Below are positions 1 to 11,176 of a DNA stretch of 64,000 nt, one piece after another. Under the pieces are notes generated by a model. That model was not told the DNA's origin and ran no database searches. It was given only the letters and a program-made list of their open reading frames with translations. The stretch is from assembly GCA_025667525.1 (NCBI GenBank), contig CM046874.1, positions 660,132,963-660,196,962 on the forward strand, in the 5' to 3' direction. This DNA is from Glebionis coronaria. Lineage: Eukaryota; Streptophyta; Magnoliopsida; Asterales; Asteraceae. The stretch's first letter is position 1. Every line of letters starts with the position of its first letter. The position numbers and the translations under genes are program-made.

Positions 1-820
1 TTGGATGAAAAAGGATATTGGACAACACAGGAATCGCTGCTGTTTGAGAAAATTGGTACGTTTTGAGCACATAAAAAGGAGGATTATACACACGAAGGTA
101 CATGGAATCTCCGTTTTAATATAGAATATCATGTTGATATTTATGGCTCGGATATTTTTAAAAGGAATTAATGGTTTTAATGCGAGTTGACAACAATTCA
201 TGAGGTAATTTATTGGATTTGATTATGTAATCGAGGTAGCCTTGTAAAAGAGTTATCCATCCAAAAGCTTTTACATATGATATGAAGAAAAAGTTTCGTC
301 ATGAAGAGGTGTTGGCTTAAGGGGAAGAATTCTTATGGTAAGTTTGATGATTGAAGAAGATTTTCGCGAGTTTGTGTTCTAGTATATCTTCAAATGTCAA
401 AGCAAGTTTGAAGGTAACTTGTTCGTGCTTTTAATGGTTGGTGACGAAGACTTGTCATAACACTTGAAGGAGTTACATTATCGTGCTCAGTGTCTCACAA
501 AGGATGAGAATATTGACAAGGGATCGAGGTCTACTTATACTTTGTACCATGAGTATAAGTTCTTAGTCACGTGGATAGTACAAGACATGGAACACAAGGT
601 TGGGTTACTCTACTTCTACATCAAAAATATTATAGTTATTTTTCTTCAAGATCATTACATAGAGCTACATTTGGAGAATCTTCAAAGATTGCATACATAG
701 TTTACTTTCCTGTTGATGTGACAAAAAGGGGAAGAAATACATACTACACTTGAGGGGAAGCAATTTGAAGATCATGTACAACTTATAAAAGATACACATA
801 GAGTTTTGCCACTATCAACT
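1..820 (+). other. R1 3' non-coding region with repeated purine tracts
   Basis: No convincing protein-coding sequence; the short ORFs here match no family I know. AAGGGGAAG-type tracts occur near 319, 724 and 752 before the real polypurine tract at 821. The stretch around 461-502 resembles 29680-29715 in R5 element A (CTTGAAGGAGTTACATT against CTTAAAGGAGTTACATT, then CTCAGTGTC in both), so the two families share 3' non-coding ancestry although their LTRs differ. Confidence 0.6.
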
Positions 821-830
821 AGGGGAAGAT
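821..830 (+). promoter_or_regulatory. R1 polypurine tract
   Basis: AGGGGAAGAT lies immediately before the LTR start TGTTGGG. This is the expected plus-strand primer for reverse transcription. Confidence 0.85.
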
Positions 831-895
831 TGTTGGGTCAAAAAGTTGATATGGCAGAAACTCAAAAACGAAGAAAACATGAAGTTATTGTCCAA

Positions 896-1001
896 GCGTT
901 GTCAAGACCAATTTAGGCGTTGACAAGAGTTAATCCAGCGTTGTTGGCTCAAGAGTTGTCGTGTGCAATTCAAGAGTTGTTACATGCAATTCAAGAGTTG
1001 A
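896..1001 (+). repeat. R1 U3 phased word array, 21/21/15/21/21 nt
   Basis: Six copies of a GCGTTGwC/GAGTTGwC core start at 896, 917, 938, 953, 974 and 995. Spacings are exactly 21, 21, 15, 21 and 21 nt. The R6 LTR shows the same order of spacings in the sense direction. The last word lies about 140 bp upstream of the TATA box in both. The core contains TTGAC, the core of the plant WRKY W-box; functional meaning is inference. Confidence 0.8.
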
Positions 1002-1133
1002 CAGAATTGTAGACAAGAAGCTTATGGAAGCTTCTATTTAGATAAACATGCAAAGATATTCTGCATAAGTTATTTAAATAGAAGATTCACATGTTTATTC
1101 ATTCTTATCTCTTGTAAACCCTAATCCTTACAC

Positions 1134-1141
1134 TATAAAAG
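1134..1141 (+). promoter_or_regulatory. R1 LTR TATA box
   Basis: TATAAAAG sits between interrupted inverted arms: AACCCT/AGGGTT outside and CCTT/AAGG inside. The RNA start would be roughly 25-30 bp downstream. Confidence 0.7.
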
Positions 1142-1405
1142 GAACCAAGGGTTATTAGGTTTTTCATATAATTCATTCACAATGTAAACCTAAAAGCGTG
1201 TGTGCACTAGACGTGGGATTCAATGTATACACGTCTAGTGGATGTTTGTTATTAATATAATGAACATCCCTATTGTTTTAATTCATGTTATTGTGTCTAA
1301 ACACCTTGTTAATGTGTCATATTCTTATTCCGCTTTGATTGTATAATCATATGAACATGATGCATTCCTAGTTGCTTAAAAGATCCGGAAACCAAGGTTT
1401 CCACA

Positions 1406-1410
1406 ATAAC
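1406..1410 (+). repeat. Target duplication of R1 (ATAAC)
   Basis: ATAAC follows the R1 LTR. The empty-site equivalent in the R2 3' LTR (10100-10104) carries a single ATAAC. The left copy is off the window. Confidence 0.8.
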
Positions 1411-1467
1411 ATGTTAGTTTTTATAAAATAAGACACCATTTGTCCCGATTGCTTGTTTATTGATTTG

Positions 1468-1524
1468 GACCCGAATGATTGTATGACCCGATTATATGAC
1501 CCGATAAATGATTAAAGGACCCGA
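1468..1524 (+). repeat. GACCCGA word array in R2 5' LTR
   Basis: Four GACCCGA words start at 1468, 1485, 1498 and 1518. The 3' LTR has only three: one 13-nt unit has been gained or lost since insertion. R8 has the reverse-complement words near 60060-60115. Confidence 0.65.
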
Positions 1525-2492
1525 TAGATGAAATTAAATGGATTATTAAAGTTAGGTTATGTCACTAAAAGTCCCATTAGCATGAATTGTGAACTACCGG
1601 GAATTGGTAGACGCTTGTGCATATAATAGTACTATTTGGGGACGATCACCCCAGTTCGCGCCTTGACGGTTGATCCCCGTCGTGCCACATTGATTGGTAA
1701 GAGAATTTATGTATGAGAAGATTTCCATAGCGTGACCTTTGTGACGACACGCTACTTTAGATGGGCAAATTGAGTATCGGGTTAGCTACCCGTTGTTGGT
1801 GTAGTAAGGTAACAATGTCATGCGGCTTATAATAATCCAAAACTAACGAAATACTACTAGACGCTCCGAATTACGATGTATTGCCTGACTAGCAATACAG
1901 GGTCATACTATTGATATTATGTTCGTGTTTTGGTTTTTATAACCATATTCATATAACAGTTTTTATTTAATCTGTACAACGTTGTAAAACGTATTGTATG
2001 ATGTTTTTACGACATTGGCTCGTATAATGATTTTTAAGGCAAATGCCTATATTATGATTTTGATAAAGATTTGTATAAAATGATTTTGGCTATTTTATGG
2101 CCTATTGCAATGATTTGTACAAAAAGATTTTTGGTAATAATTTTATACCAAAAGTTATATTGATGTAATTTATTAAACTCTATGAATTCACTCAGCTTTA
2201 TCGCTAACCTTTTCTTTTAACATGTCTTATGTCAGGTACTTGAAGGTAATTCTCGGGAAGACGACAAGAATTCATGGCCCGCACTTAAACAATATTTTCC
2301 ATTCAAATATTTTGTAAAACTTTGTATGAAATGTAATGACTTGGGACCGATGTAACTTTGATAATTATGAATGGAAATGATTTATTAATAAACGACGCGA
2401 TTCTTATGCGTTGTCTATGATGTGAGTAATGTGCTATCCCGTAACACCAACTAGTCTTCCGCTTGAGTTGTATAAATTTGGGGGTGTTACAG

Positions 2493-2506
2493 TTTGGTAC
2501 CAGAGC
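2493..2506 (+). promoter_or_regulatory. R2 primer binding site
   Basis: TTTGGTACCAGAGC directly follows the LTR end; it is a variant of the initiator-Met tRNA site TGGTATCAGAGC. Confidence 0.8.
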
Positions 2507-5214
2507 TCTCGTTATAGAGAACGAAAGATTTTTAAAACCAAGGTTTTGAATAAAACATTTCAAAATCTTTTAACTATAAACATTTTTCTAAAAATGTCTA
2601 AAAATCTTTTGACTATAACGGTGCCGAAGAATTCCCGAGTTACCGACAAGGCCAGACTGAGAAGTGTTATTTTAATATATATATATATATAACTTGGATT
2701 ATATATATATATATGATGTAATTTTATTACATGATAGTTTGATGATTATTTTGATATTTATACGAGGTATTTATACGACGTAGATTGTCACAAGTAACCC
2801 TAAATCCCCTAGTAAATTAATCGAAGCTATTCTCATAGGAATTCTAGCTATCCTAGATCTAAACCAAGTTGTGGATATTTATGATCCCAACAAAATGATT
2901 GATATTCGTAGAAATGTAGATATTAATTGATTGTGATGTTGAAAAGAATTGGCGAGATTAAATCTGATATCAATGTCATGACGATCTTTCCTTATAGAGT
3001 GGAGTTTGACAAAACGTTACCACCTAGAAAGATGTCATCTGATTCGTCGTCATTCAATTCTTAAATTGAAATCGAAAGGGTGAATGTTGCACTTGAGGCT
3101 GTCATTGGAACCATTACCCAAAAGCCTCATGCCACTAATACCTTTCCGAGAAGTCTAGTTGAATGATCAAGTCATTTCATACTAGTGACTCATTTGATAA
3201 TTGTGTTGTAAGAGTTATAGGATTGGAAATTAAAGTGTTGATCATATTGAGCTTTTATTGCCTTTGAAGGTCTAAAAATAGAGTTGAAATATTGGGAAAT
3301 GAGGTAGGATATCGAATTGAGTATAAAATTGGTTGAAACTTGAATAAAGTAAAATTTAACCCGAATGGAATATGAGATTATTAAGAGGAAGTCATTAATT
3401 TATGTGATTGAATTATAAGGTTTTAATTGATTGTTGATTCGTGTTAAGGGTTGTTTCTAGGCCATTGTCCACTGACGAGGATGCCCAGTGTCCAAGAAAT
3501 AAATTGAAGAAATCTTCTTCTGAATTGAGACCGATGGATCTTTCGGGACATGTGGAACACCTAATGACTCTTGTAGATTAGTATTCATTGTGGTATCTTT
3601 TAAAAATCTCTAACTTAAATGAGATATCAGTTGGTAGGATGAGTTTTGAGAATTGTATGACATAGTGACATGTAATGTGTTACGGTACAATTTTGACTTG
3701 TTTGTGATTAATGAAAAAGACTACCTTTGATTGCTAAATCCTACATGTATCGATGTTATCTATCTTTTATTGCTTCATCCTAATGTTCGCATTAGTGATG
3801 CAACCATTGAACAAGTACTCATCTCGATTTGAGTTACGTTGTGGATTATACTTTTGAGTGCCATCAAGGTCATGAACCTCATGATTATTAGGCTAAAGCT
3901 CATTTCCTATCATATTATAGTTAGTTCTTGGTGAACAACTTCCCACCACTCTTTTGCAGATCACTCATTGTTTTTAAGATAAAACAGTATCATTTGAGGA
4001 AATTGAATTTTCATCACTAAAAGGATTATTCCGAGTGAGATTTATAATTGATTGTTATCGAAATGAAGTTGTTTATGAAACACCTTGGAAAACTTAATTG
4101 TTTTCATAACAAGGAAAATCTTTGTAAATTTATTTTGATTCTTACTTAAGAATTAAGCATGAAAATGTTTTTATTATAAACATGATGATAAAATTTTGAC
4201 GAACTGAGTATTGCATCGTTAATCTTGAAATTGTATATAGTTGCGCACCTACATACAATTTGGAATGGACCATGCAAGGCTGATTAGTAGTCACCATAAA
4301 ACTGGTTAATAAACACTAAATTTTCCTTGAAGATTGTGAAGGATTAAAATTTATGAGATCTGCGAGAAGTGAAAAATAGGGACATAGTGTTAGGGACACC
4401 TACATATGTGCCTGTAGCATCTATTCTTCTGAGTTGAATTTACTCATCTGTGGAAATTGTCTTATTTGACAATTGACAATTCTTTCTTGTCCAATTCTCT
4501 CGTAGTAAGATTCTTAAGAAAAGTATTTGATTATCGAGTGTTGATACCCGACTGGATGTATCGACGTTTCTATCATTTCTTTTGATTTGATTTCATTTGA
4601 ATGACCTGGGTAACGATCCAAGGATCTTTCGAATGCGTAATCAAGTTATGAAAACATGGAATATATTCATATTCGTTAAATGTTTTCGTCTGTATCTGAT
4701 TTGAAGTTCTCTCGCATAGATTATGCGTTGACCTTACTGTTTAGATTGTAGTTGTGTCTCCATATATCCTTGAAATTGTGAAGGATTATGAGTTATTATT
4801 AGTCTTTTGAGAAGTTCACATCTTATTGACGGCAATAAAACTGAAAAGTTGATAGTGCCAGTAGAATGGATTGATTGATTATGACATGACGACATTGTCT
4901 TAATTGATGGGAACTCGAGTAGAATTCCCCTAAAAGATAAGATGTTGATTATCAAAAGTGATCTAAATAATTCTTGGTGGATGACGATATCCTGTATTTA
5001 GACTTAAAATTATACCATGAATGATTGTGAATTAGTCATAGATATTATAATCTAGAAAGAACTTAAAATAAATGTATAAAAAAATAATGATAATGTTATC
5101 TGAAACTTTAGGAAGTAGTTGTTTATGAATTACCTAGACTTTTTCCATTAAGGCAAGATTGAATTTGGTATTGATTTTTTTTTCCTGTGCTGCACCTGTG
5201 GCTTGTGCACTGTA
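2507..5214 (+). other. R2 decayed gag/protease region
   Basis: No open frame. Around 3022-3060 a frame reads PPRKMSSDSSS, resembling a chromovirus gag start, and soon hits a stop. A TA microsatellite lies at about 2674-2715. The text around 4203-4310 (GTATTGCAT, then GCTGATTAGTAGTCACC) is homologous to 47115-47190 inside R7, linking the internal regions of the two elements. I cannot place gag and protease boundaries. Confidence 0.45.
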
Positions 5215-5690
5215 TGTCAGCACCATCTAAATTAAAGGAACTACCGTACAACTGAGCGAGTTGTCGGAGAAAGGTTTTATTCTACCAAGCTCGTCATTAT
5301 GAAGAGCTATGGTGTTATCATTCCTTATATTTATAAATTACTGTGAACTGAGTAAATTGACAATCGAAAATGATGTCCATAACTCGAAATGGAAGATTTG
5401 TTCGATCATTTACAAGGTTCTAGTGTATGTTTTAAAAATTTAATCCACGGCATGGTTATCATCAACTTCGCATCTGCGGAAAAGATTATGTATTCGAATC
5501 ACTACATCCGGTACTTGTAATGAACATTATGAGTTTCACGTGGTGACGCTTGGATTGACTAATACACATGTAGCATTCATAAATTTGGTGAATCTCGTGT
5601 GTAGGCTGTAATTTGATAAATTCATGCCCGTGATCATTAAGGACCATTTGTTTGTTTACAAGAATAAGAATGAAGTTAATAATTAATTAT
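5215..5690 (+). pseudogene. R2 reverse transcriptase remnant (Ty3/gypsy)
   Basis: This is the broken remnant of the reverse transcriptase that would copy the element RNA into cDNA. Reading across several frames I recognise the family order. First comes ELS-QL-EKGF-type sequence followed by the SSS-W region (5225-5290). Then a GYHQLRI block (about 5455-5475), and EFHVVTLGLTNTHVAF (5531-5580), which corresponds to the conserved -F-VMPFGLTNAPA-F block. After that comes FDKFMPVIIKDHLFVYKNKNE (about 5612-5675), at the position of the family's catalytic -DD- motif; here that motif is altered. Stops and indels interrupt every block, so it is inactive. Neighbours are the primer site upstream and an integrase remnant about 1 kb downstream. 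Confidence 0.7.
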
Positions 5691-6639
5691 AGATTGCCCT
5701 GAATTGGCCGAACAATTAAAAATTTTACCTTGAATATTTAACATAAGAGCCCTTTTAAGACTTTGAGTTATACTAAAAAGAAAGTGCAAATATATTTTGA
5801 CAAATGTTTTAACAAAGGATTTTAAGGGATTATTCCCTTATACACAAGCCATTTAACTAAACTTCTGTTTAGGGGTAAATGTTTGTGTATACCTCAAGAT
5901 AACCTAAGAAGGATTGAGGAAACCATTTAAACCATGACTTGAAATCTGAAACGATAATTTTTACTTTTCAAACTAAGAAAACTTTGACCAAAGGATAAAC
6001 AAAGGTTTTTCGAACATTTACAAATCTTATTAAATATTTTTGATGAATCAACAAAAATCTTGTTAATAAAATTCAAATTTATTTTTAACATTTTATATAA
6101 TTGGTCGAACTAAGAAATATAAAAATTTTACGTTTACGTTTCATAAAAATTTAATAATTACTATTTAATTAATTGTAATAATTATCGACGCTTTAAACGT
6201 CGGATTGAGTAAAACGGATAAAAATGATAGCTGAAACGAAACTAAAACTTAGAAAACATGAAGAAAGGTGAACGTAATTACTGACACATTATGTATAAAA
6301 GATAAAGAACCAATTTGGACATGTTCCTTAATAATGAAAGTGCAAAATAAATTGTTGAACAATGTAAAATAGACGATGTTTGTGAAAAGGATAATATAGA
6401 TAATAAAAGGGGTTCGCGGCTAATGTGAACCATTAGAATTAAGAAGCCAATAGCGTAAAATGTATAAAAGACCACTTGTGATTGTCTAAATATGGAGGAT
6501 TGTGAGATATAGTTATGTTGGAATTTGTAAGTATAAGTATTCTATTTATGTCATTTTATGACTAAAAGTATCTTTGTCTAAATAAGTTGTGCTAATGACA
6601 AATTATGAAGGCAGACATCGCCTCATACATTAGTAAACG
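5691..6639 (+). other. R2 RT-RNase H-integrase spacer, decayed
   Basis: By position RNase H and the integrase zinc finger should lie here. I see no readable motif, only AT-rich text with many stops. Near 6003-6060 the sequence resembles the start of the R7 LTR (TTTTTCGAACATTTAC, then AAATATTTTTGATGAATCAA), which may be an older gypsy relic. Confidence 0.35.
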
Positions 6640-6900
6640 TCTAGCTATTGCAAAGGTCATCATCTGAATTTGATTCTATTTGGGTCATCGTCGACAGACT
6701 GACCAAATCTGCTAATATCATTCCCGTAAATGATAAAATGCAAAAGAGTTATGTAAACATGGTGTGCCTGTATCGATCATCTATATCAAGATCCTCGCTT
6801 CACATCGAATTTCTAGAGATTTGCTCAGAAATCATTGAGAATGAACCTTGGTGAGAGTACTATGTACCACCCCAATCGAAGGGACGAGGTAAAGTAACGA
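6640..6900 (+). pseudogene. R2 integrase remnant (Ty3/gypsy)
   Basis: The frame starting about 6648 reads SSSEFDSIWVIVDRLTKSAN, the well-known chromovirus integrase block WVIVDRLTKSAHF, with its first catalytic Asp on VDR. About 90 bp on, the region that should carry the second catalytic Asp (VSDRD--F) is frameshifted, but RISRDLLRNH matches the following SRFW--L block. Then STMYHPQS (about 6855-6880) matches STAYHPQTDGQSER, and the sequence is lost before the catalytic Glu. Integrase joins LTR ends to target DNA; this copy cannot be functional. A chromodomain expected downstream is not recognisable. Confidence 0.75.
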
Positions 6901-7727
6901 TACAAAGTAATATAAGTGCTGTTTTATGTTTGAATGATTGACCTTTGGTAATAGACTGTATAATCGTTTTCCTTTGAAAAGATTACCATTGATAATCATC
7001 GTATTAGGATCGAGATTGAATCTTGTTAGGATCTAAATATTAGAGCATTTGTAAGCAGGAGTTGAGATGAAGACACCCGAAATACACCCATTGTGAGTTG
7101 GACATGTCTTTTAGGTTTAAGGTTTCCTATGATGGCGAACCTAACCTTAGAAAATACCCGACCCGCGAGACCTGAAATGATTGTTGAAATTAGGATTTGA
7201 TTATTGACTGCCAGTAGTGGGAAAGAAGTTATGTGAATATAAAATGTAGATCTTGATGTGCCAAATGGGTAGCGAAGTTATGCCACAATTTTTAACCTTG
7301 GAAAAATGAATTCATGATCTTACAAATCATGGGATATAAGTCCCCGTTGCATGGGACCATTGAGATGATGTAAAAGATTTAGTTTGAAAGGCATATAAGT
7401 TGGATCTGCCCAAGGACTTCAAGAGATGCGTGAATTATGTTTCGTATATCGAACTTGATAAATACCTATCAAGTTAAAATCTGAATTCTTCTTGATAAAG
7501 TTTAGATCGGCGAAAAGTTACATTCATCAAAAACCCGTGAACATCATGGATAGAGAAAGTAAGTCAACATTAAGCCTGATATTATTCCCGTAGTTATGTT
7601 TGATGAAAGTCGCGTATTGTAATGAATTGCACTTGTGAGAAAAGACCGAATGTGGAGGAAATACCCACATGGCTTTAACTCTATAAGAAGCGAGTAGTAA
7701 GATGATCTTTGAGGACAAAGATCCTGT
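6901..7727 (+). other. R2 3' internal region, decayed
   Basis: No readable domain. Matches in reverse to R8 62541-63144. Within it, AAGGTTTCCTATGATGGCGA near 7120 is the uninterrupted version of the site where R9 landed in R8. An antisense ORF (7718-7527) has a near-identical partner in R8 (62550-62741), most simply because the DNA is homologous. Confidence 0.5.
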
Positions 7728-7741
7728 TTAGGGGTAAATGC
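7728..7741 (+). promoter_or_regulatory. R2 polypurine tract
   Basis: TTAGGGGTAAATGC directly precedes the 3' LTR start TGTGACAATCC. The same tract, inverted, precedes the R8 LTR. Confidence 0.75.
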
Positions 7742-10700
7742 TGTGACAATCCGTCAATTTATGATTGATATTTTATTCTCAATATTTATTTAAAAACATT
7801 ATTTTAATGTTACAATATGAACTCACTTATTTTTGGGAAGAAATTTGGATTTACGTCTTGAAGTAGCGTCGACTACGTCTAAACCGGAGGATTCAACGTT
7901 ACGTGCTTACGTTTGCATACACCGTCTTTGGTGACACTCCGACATTTCAGAAAATAAATTTATTCTTGAATATTATTTTGGAGTTTTAAATTTGTGTTGG
8001 TTCATAAACTCACAAATTTACGAGAAGAGATTAGGACTTACGATTTTAATTTAACGTCCTTTACGACTAAACCGAAAACCCTAGGATTACGTATTTACGT
8101 TTTCGAACTCCGTTTTTGATGAGACAATTTTTATTAGATTCGTTTTGTGCCGTTGATTCATAATTTATAAAAACGTTTTTCGTAAAACGACCTGAGGACA
8201 CGCAAATCGAGGAAACTAGAATCGAGGAGTACCCGTAAATAAATGGGGATGAGACAAGTGGGACACTTGTCCCACCCCCACTCAAAACCGGCTACAAAAC
8301 TCCACCACACCAATTTGGTGGCAAGTTTTTACCAAGTAGCTTACACTTGTAAGCTAAGCTTACAAGTTAAGCCATCTATCCCACTAACTTCACAAAACCA
8401 TCTACTTCAAACTACTTCCTCATTTCCACCATGCAAACTAGCTACAAACTCTCTCCCCCTCATCCTTATGCCGTCCCAAATACACCTCCAAACCACCTTC
8501 ACTTGATCAATTTTAACCACAAACATATGTTATAACTTACATATGTTAATCTCCATTCAAAAAGATGAAGATTGGTGCAAGTTATAACATCCAAGGAGGA
8601 GTTTTCATGGTGTCTTAGGGCTGATTTTCCACAAGGAGTTTATGAAGATTTGTGGTTTTGAAGATGGTCTTGGCTATGCACAAGTTTCTCCCTCAAAATC
8701 CATGTTTTGATCACAACCAACATCATCATGGTGGTATAAAGATTGTCCTCCTCATCCTCTTGTTATTTTTATTATGTAATCATGTATTTTATTTCCTATT
8801 GTATATGTATATGATGATTATATGATGATAAAAGTATTGTGTGGGGATTTGGTGTTGATAAACATGATTAAAAAGGTGAAAAACTATAAAGAACAAGGTT
8901 AAAATCTTACTTAAATTTGTTGGCTGAATAAAACAGTAAAGAAACATGTCATGAACTGATAAAATGATGAAGTAGAATTAATATACAGTAAGCTATGGGT
9001 CTTGTACACATGTGAGAGTTGGCCATGCAATGGAATCATTGTAATCAGTGAGATATGATCAAAACAAGTTTAGGGTACAAATCTGAGTTTACTGTTTTGG
9101 ACGATTTTTAGAAAATACTTAGAAGATGACTCAACAGTAGCTATAGGAGAGTTAAATGGAGCACATATCATGTAGTTTATGTGATAAAAGCTTGAGCTTC
9201 TATCTCCATATTGAAATCTAGATATGGCAGTTTTGGTGAAAGTGAAGATAAAAATCAGATTTTGGAAATTAAAGTATAATACTATTATATAAGCACTCAA
9301 AATTTAATAGTATAAAATATAAATTAAAACCCACTAACTCATATAATACATTTAAAAAATATTTACAATGGTAAATAAGTGGACATTTTATAAAAATGGT
9401 AACTTGTTAAGTTTTATAAGTTATAAAACTATAAACATGATTTTTACGACTTTTTCGGCTAATACCGTAAAATTAACGTTTTTGTTAAATAAAACATAGA
9501 TGGTTGGACCCGTCTAACGTAAACTTTATAAAACTTATATACTGATGTATAAACATGTATAACAAGTAGAAACCGATAAAACCCGAACTAAATAACATAC
9601 GGACATTAACGAGCTATGTTAACATTATTGGGCTAATAATTGGACCAAATAAGTTAAACTCTTATAAAAAGAACTTATTAGACTTAACCTATTTAGGCCC
9701 AACTTATAAAGTATAACTACTGATAATATAAGTATGAAAAGGATTAATAAGAGTTAAAGAACTTATAATAAGTATATTGGACTTAAAACACGTAAATAGG
9801 TAAAACTAGAAAACTAGTATAAAAGTTATCGACATATAACACTAAAATGAGTAAACGAGAATATGTAAACCCATTTGATCATCATATATATAAAATCATC
9901 ATATGTATACATAATTGTTATTTTTATAAAGTCATTGGACATGAGTCTAAGACAAGTATTATTTGTCTAGGTTTCCGTGATTGAAGCACGTACCGTACGT
10001 CCGAATTGCCGATAACCCGCCTTCCCACATCAATGTGAGTTCATAGCCTCGCACTCTTTTAAATGTTTTTAGGAAATGTTTTATAAACCCGCGAGGGAGA
10101 TAACATGTTAGTTTTTATAAAATAGGACACCATTTGTCCCGATTGCTTGTTTATTGATTTGGACCCGAATGATTGTATGACCCGATAAATGATTAAAGGA
10201 CCCGATAGATGAAATTAAATGGATTATTAAAGTTAGGTTATGTCACTAAAAGTCCCATTAGCATGAACTGTGAACTACCGGGATTTGGTAGACGCTTGTG
10301 CATATAATAGTACTATTTGGGGACGATCACCCCAGTTCGCGCCTTGACGGTTGATCCCCGTCGTGCCACATTGATTGGTAAGAGAATTTATGTATGAGAA
10401 GATTTCTATAGTGTGACCTTTGTGACGACACGCTACTTTAGATGGGCAAATTGAGTATCGGGTTAGCTACCCGTTGTTGGTGTAGTAAGGTAACAATGTC
10501 ATGCGGCTTATAAAAATCCAAAACTGACGAAATACTACTAGACGCTCCGAATTACGATGTATTGCCTGACTAGCAATACAGGGTCATACTATTGATATTA
10601 TGTTCGTGTTTTGCTTTTCATAACCATATTCATATAACAGTTTTTATTTAATCTGTAAAACGTTGTAAAACGTATTGTATGATGTTTTTACGACATTGGC

Positions 10701-11176
10701 TCGTATAATGATTTTTAAGGCAAATGCCTATATTATGATTTTGATAAAGATTTGTATAAAATGATTTTGGCTATTTTATGGCCTATTGCAATGATTTGTA
10801 CAAAATGATTTTTGGTAATAATTTTATACCAAAAGTTATATTGATGTAATTTATTAAACTCTATGAATTCACTCGGCGTTATAGCTGACCTTTTCTTTTA
10901 ACATGTCTTATCTCAGGTACTTGAAGGTAATTCTCGGGAAGACGACAAGAATTCATGGCCCGCACTTAAACAATATTTTCCATTCAAATATTTTGTAAAA
11001 CTTCGTATGAAATGTAATGACTTGGGACCGATGTAACTTTGATAATTATGAATGGAAATGATTTATTAATAAACGACGTGATTCTTATGCGTTGTCTATG
11101 ATGTGAGTAATGTGCTATCCCGTAACACCAACTAGTCTTACGCTGTATTGAGTTGTATAAATTTGGGGGTGTTACA
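7742..11176 (+). repeat. R2 3' LTR (3435 bp)
   Basis: Starts TGTGACAATCCG and ends GGGGGTGTTACA. Inverted homologue is R8 59094-62526 (3433 bp). It has no long ORF. It contains palindromes at 8345-8367 and a pair of ACATATGT palindromes near 8522-8546, AT-rich text from 9300, and GACCCGA words at about 10163-10207. Downstream bases 11177-11181 (CACCC) would be the right target duplication; its partner is outside the window. Confidence 0.9.
8345..8367 (+). repeat. Perfect 23-nt palindrome in R2 3' LTR
   Basis: ACTTGTAAGCT, one central A, then AGCTTACAAGT. Just upstream, near 8258-8276, lie CAAGTG/CACTTG and GGGACA/TGTCCC inverted pairs. R8 has a different palindrome at the corresponding place (about 61911-61934). 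Confidence 0.8.

Larger units (their letters stand above)
1..1405 (+). mobile_element. R1: 3' end of a Sirevirus-like Ty1/copia element
   Basis: Only the 3' untranslated region and the 3' LTR lie in the window; gag and pol would be off the left edge. The right end is precise: the LTR ends in CCACA at 1405 and is followed by ATAAC. The uninterrupted copy of the target (R2 3' LTR, 10100-10104) also reads ATAAC at that point. R1 therefore inserted into the 5' LTR of R2. The Sirevirus-like assignment rests on repeated purine tracts before the LTR and on a U3 word array shared with R6; no coding domain is visible here to confirm it. Confidence 0.8.
831..1405 (+). repeat. R1 3' LTR (575 bp)
   Basis: Begins TGTTGGGTCA and ends GGTTTCCACA, with 5'-TG/CA-3' termini. 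Upstream lies a polypurine tract and downstream the target duplication ATAAC. U3 holds a phased word array (896-1001) and a TATA box at 1134. The 5' LTR is outside the window, so age cannot be estimated. Confidence 0.9.
1406..2491 (+). repeat. R2 5' LTR, 3' part only
   Basis: Aligns to 10100-11176 of the 3' LTR with about twenty substitutions by eye and one extra 13-nt unit (one more GACCCGA word near 1498). Ends GGGGTGTTACA. The missing 5' part, about 2.35 kb, should lie left of R1. Confidence 0.9.
1406..11176 (+). mobile_element. R2: decayed Tekay/Del-like Ty3/gypsy chromovirus
   Basis: A 5' LTR fragment (1406-2491), a methionine-tRNA-type primer site, about 5.25 kb of decayed internal sequence and a full 3' LTR (7742-11176). 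RT and integrase remnants are readable with many stops and indels. Long LTRs, the TTGGTACCAGAGC primer site and the order RT then integrase fit Tekay/Del chromoviruses. The element interrupts the accessory ORF of R3 at 11177. R8, near the right edge, is an inverted relative. Its left end and left target duplication are outside the window, beyond the R1 insertion. Confidence 0.85.

Noticed and set aside
896..1001. Regularly spaced short repeats that could be read as a CRISPR-like array
   Set aside because: Words are only 7-10 nt, imperfect, lie inside a plant LTR and have no cas genes; they are a feature of the retrotransposon.
2672..2715. TA-rich tract in R2
   Set aside because: A simple microsatellite; no terminator or regulatory context.
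7527..8285. Antisense frames in R2 with near-identical partners in R8
   Set aside because: The conservation is explained by the homology of the two elements; no coding signature or promoter in that direction.
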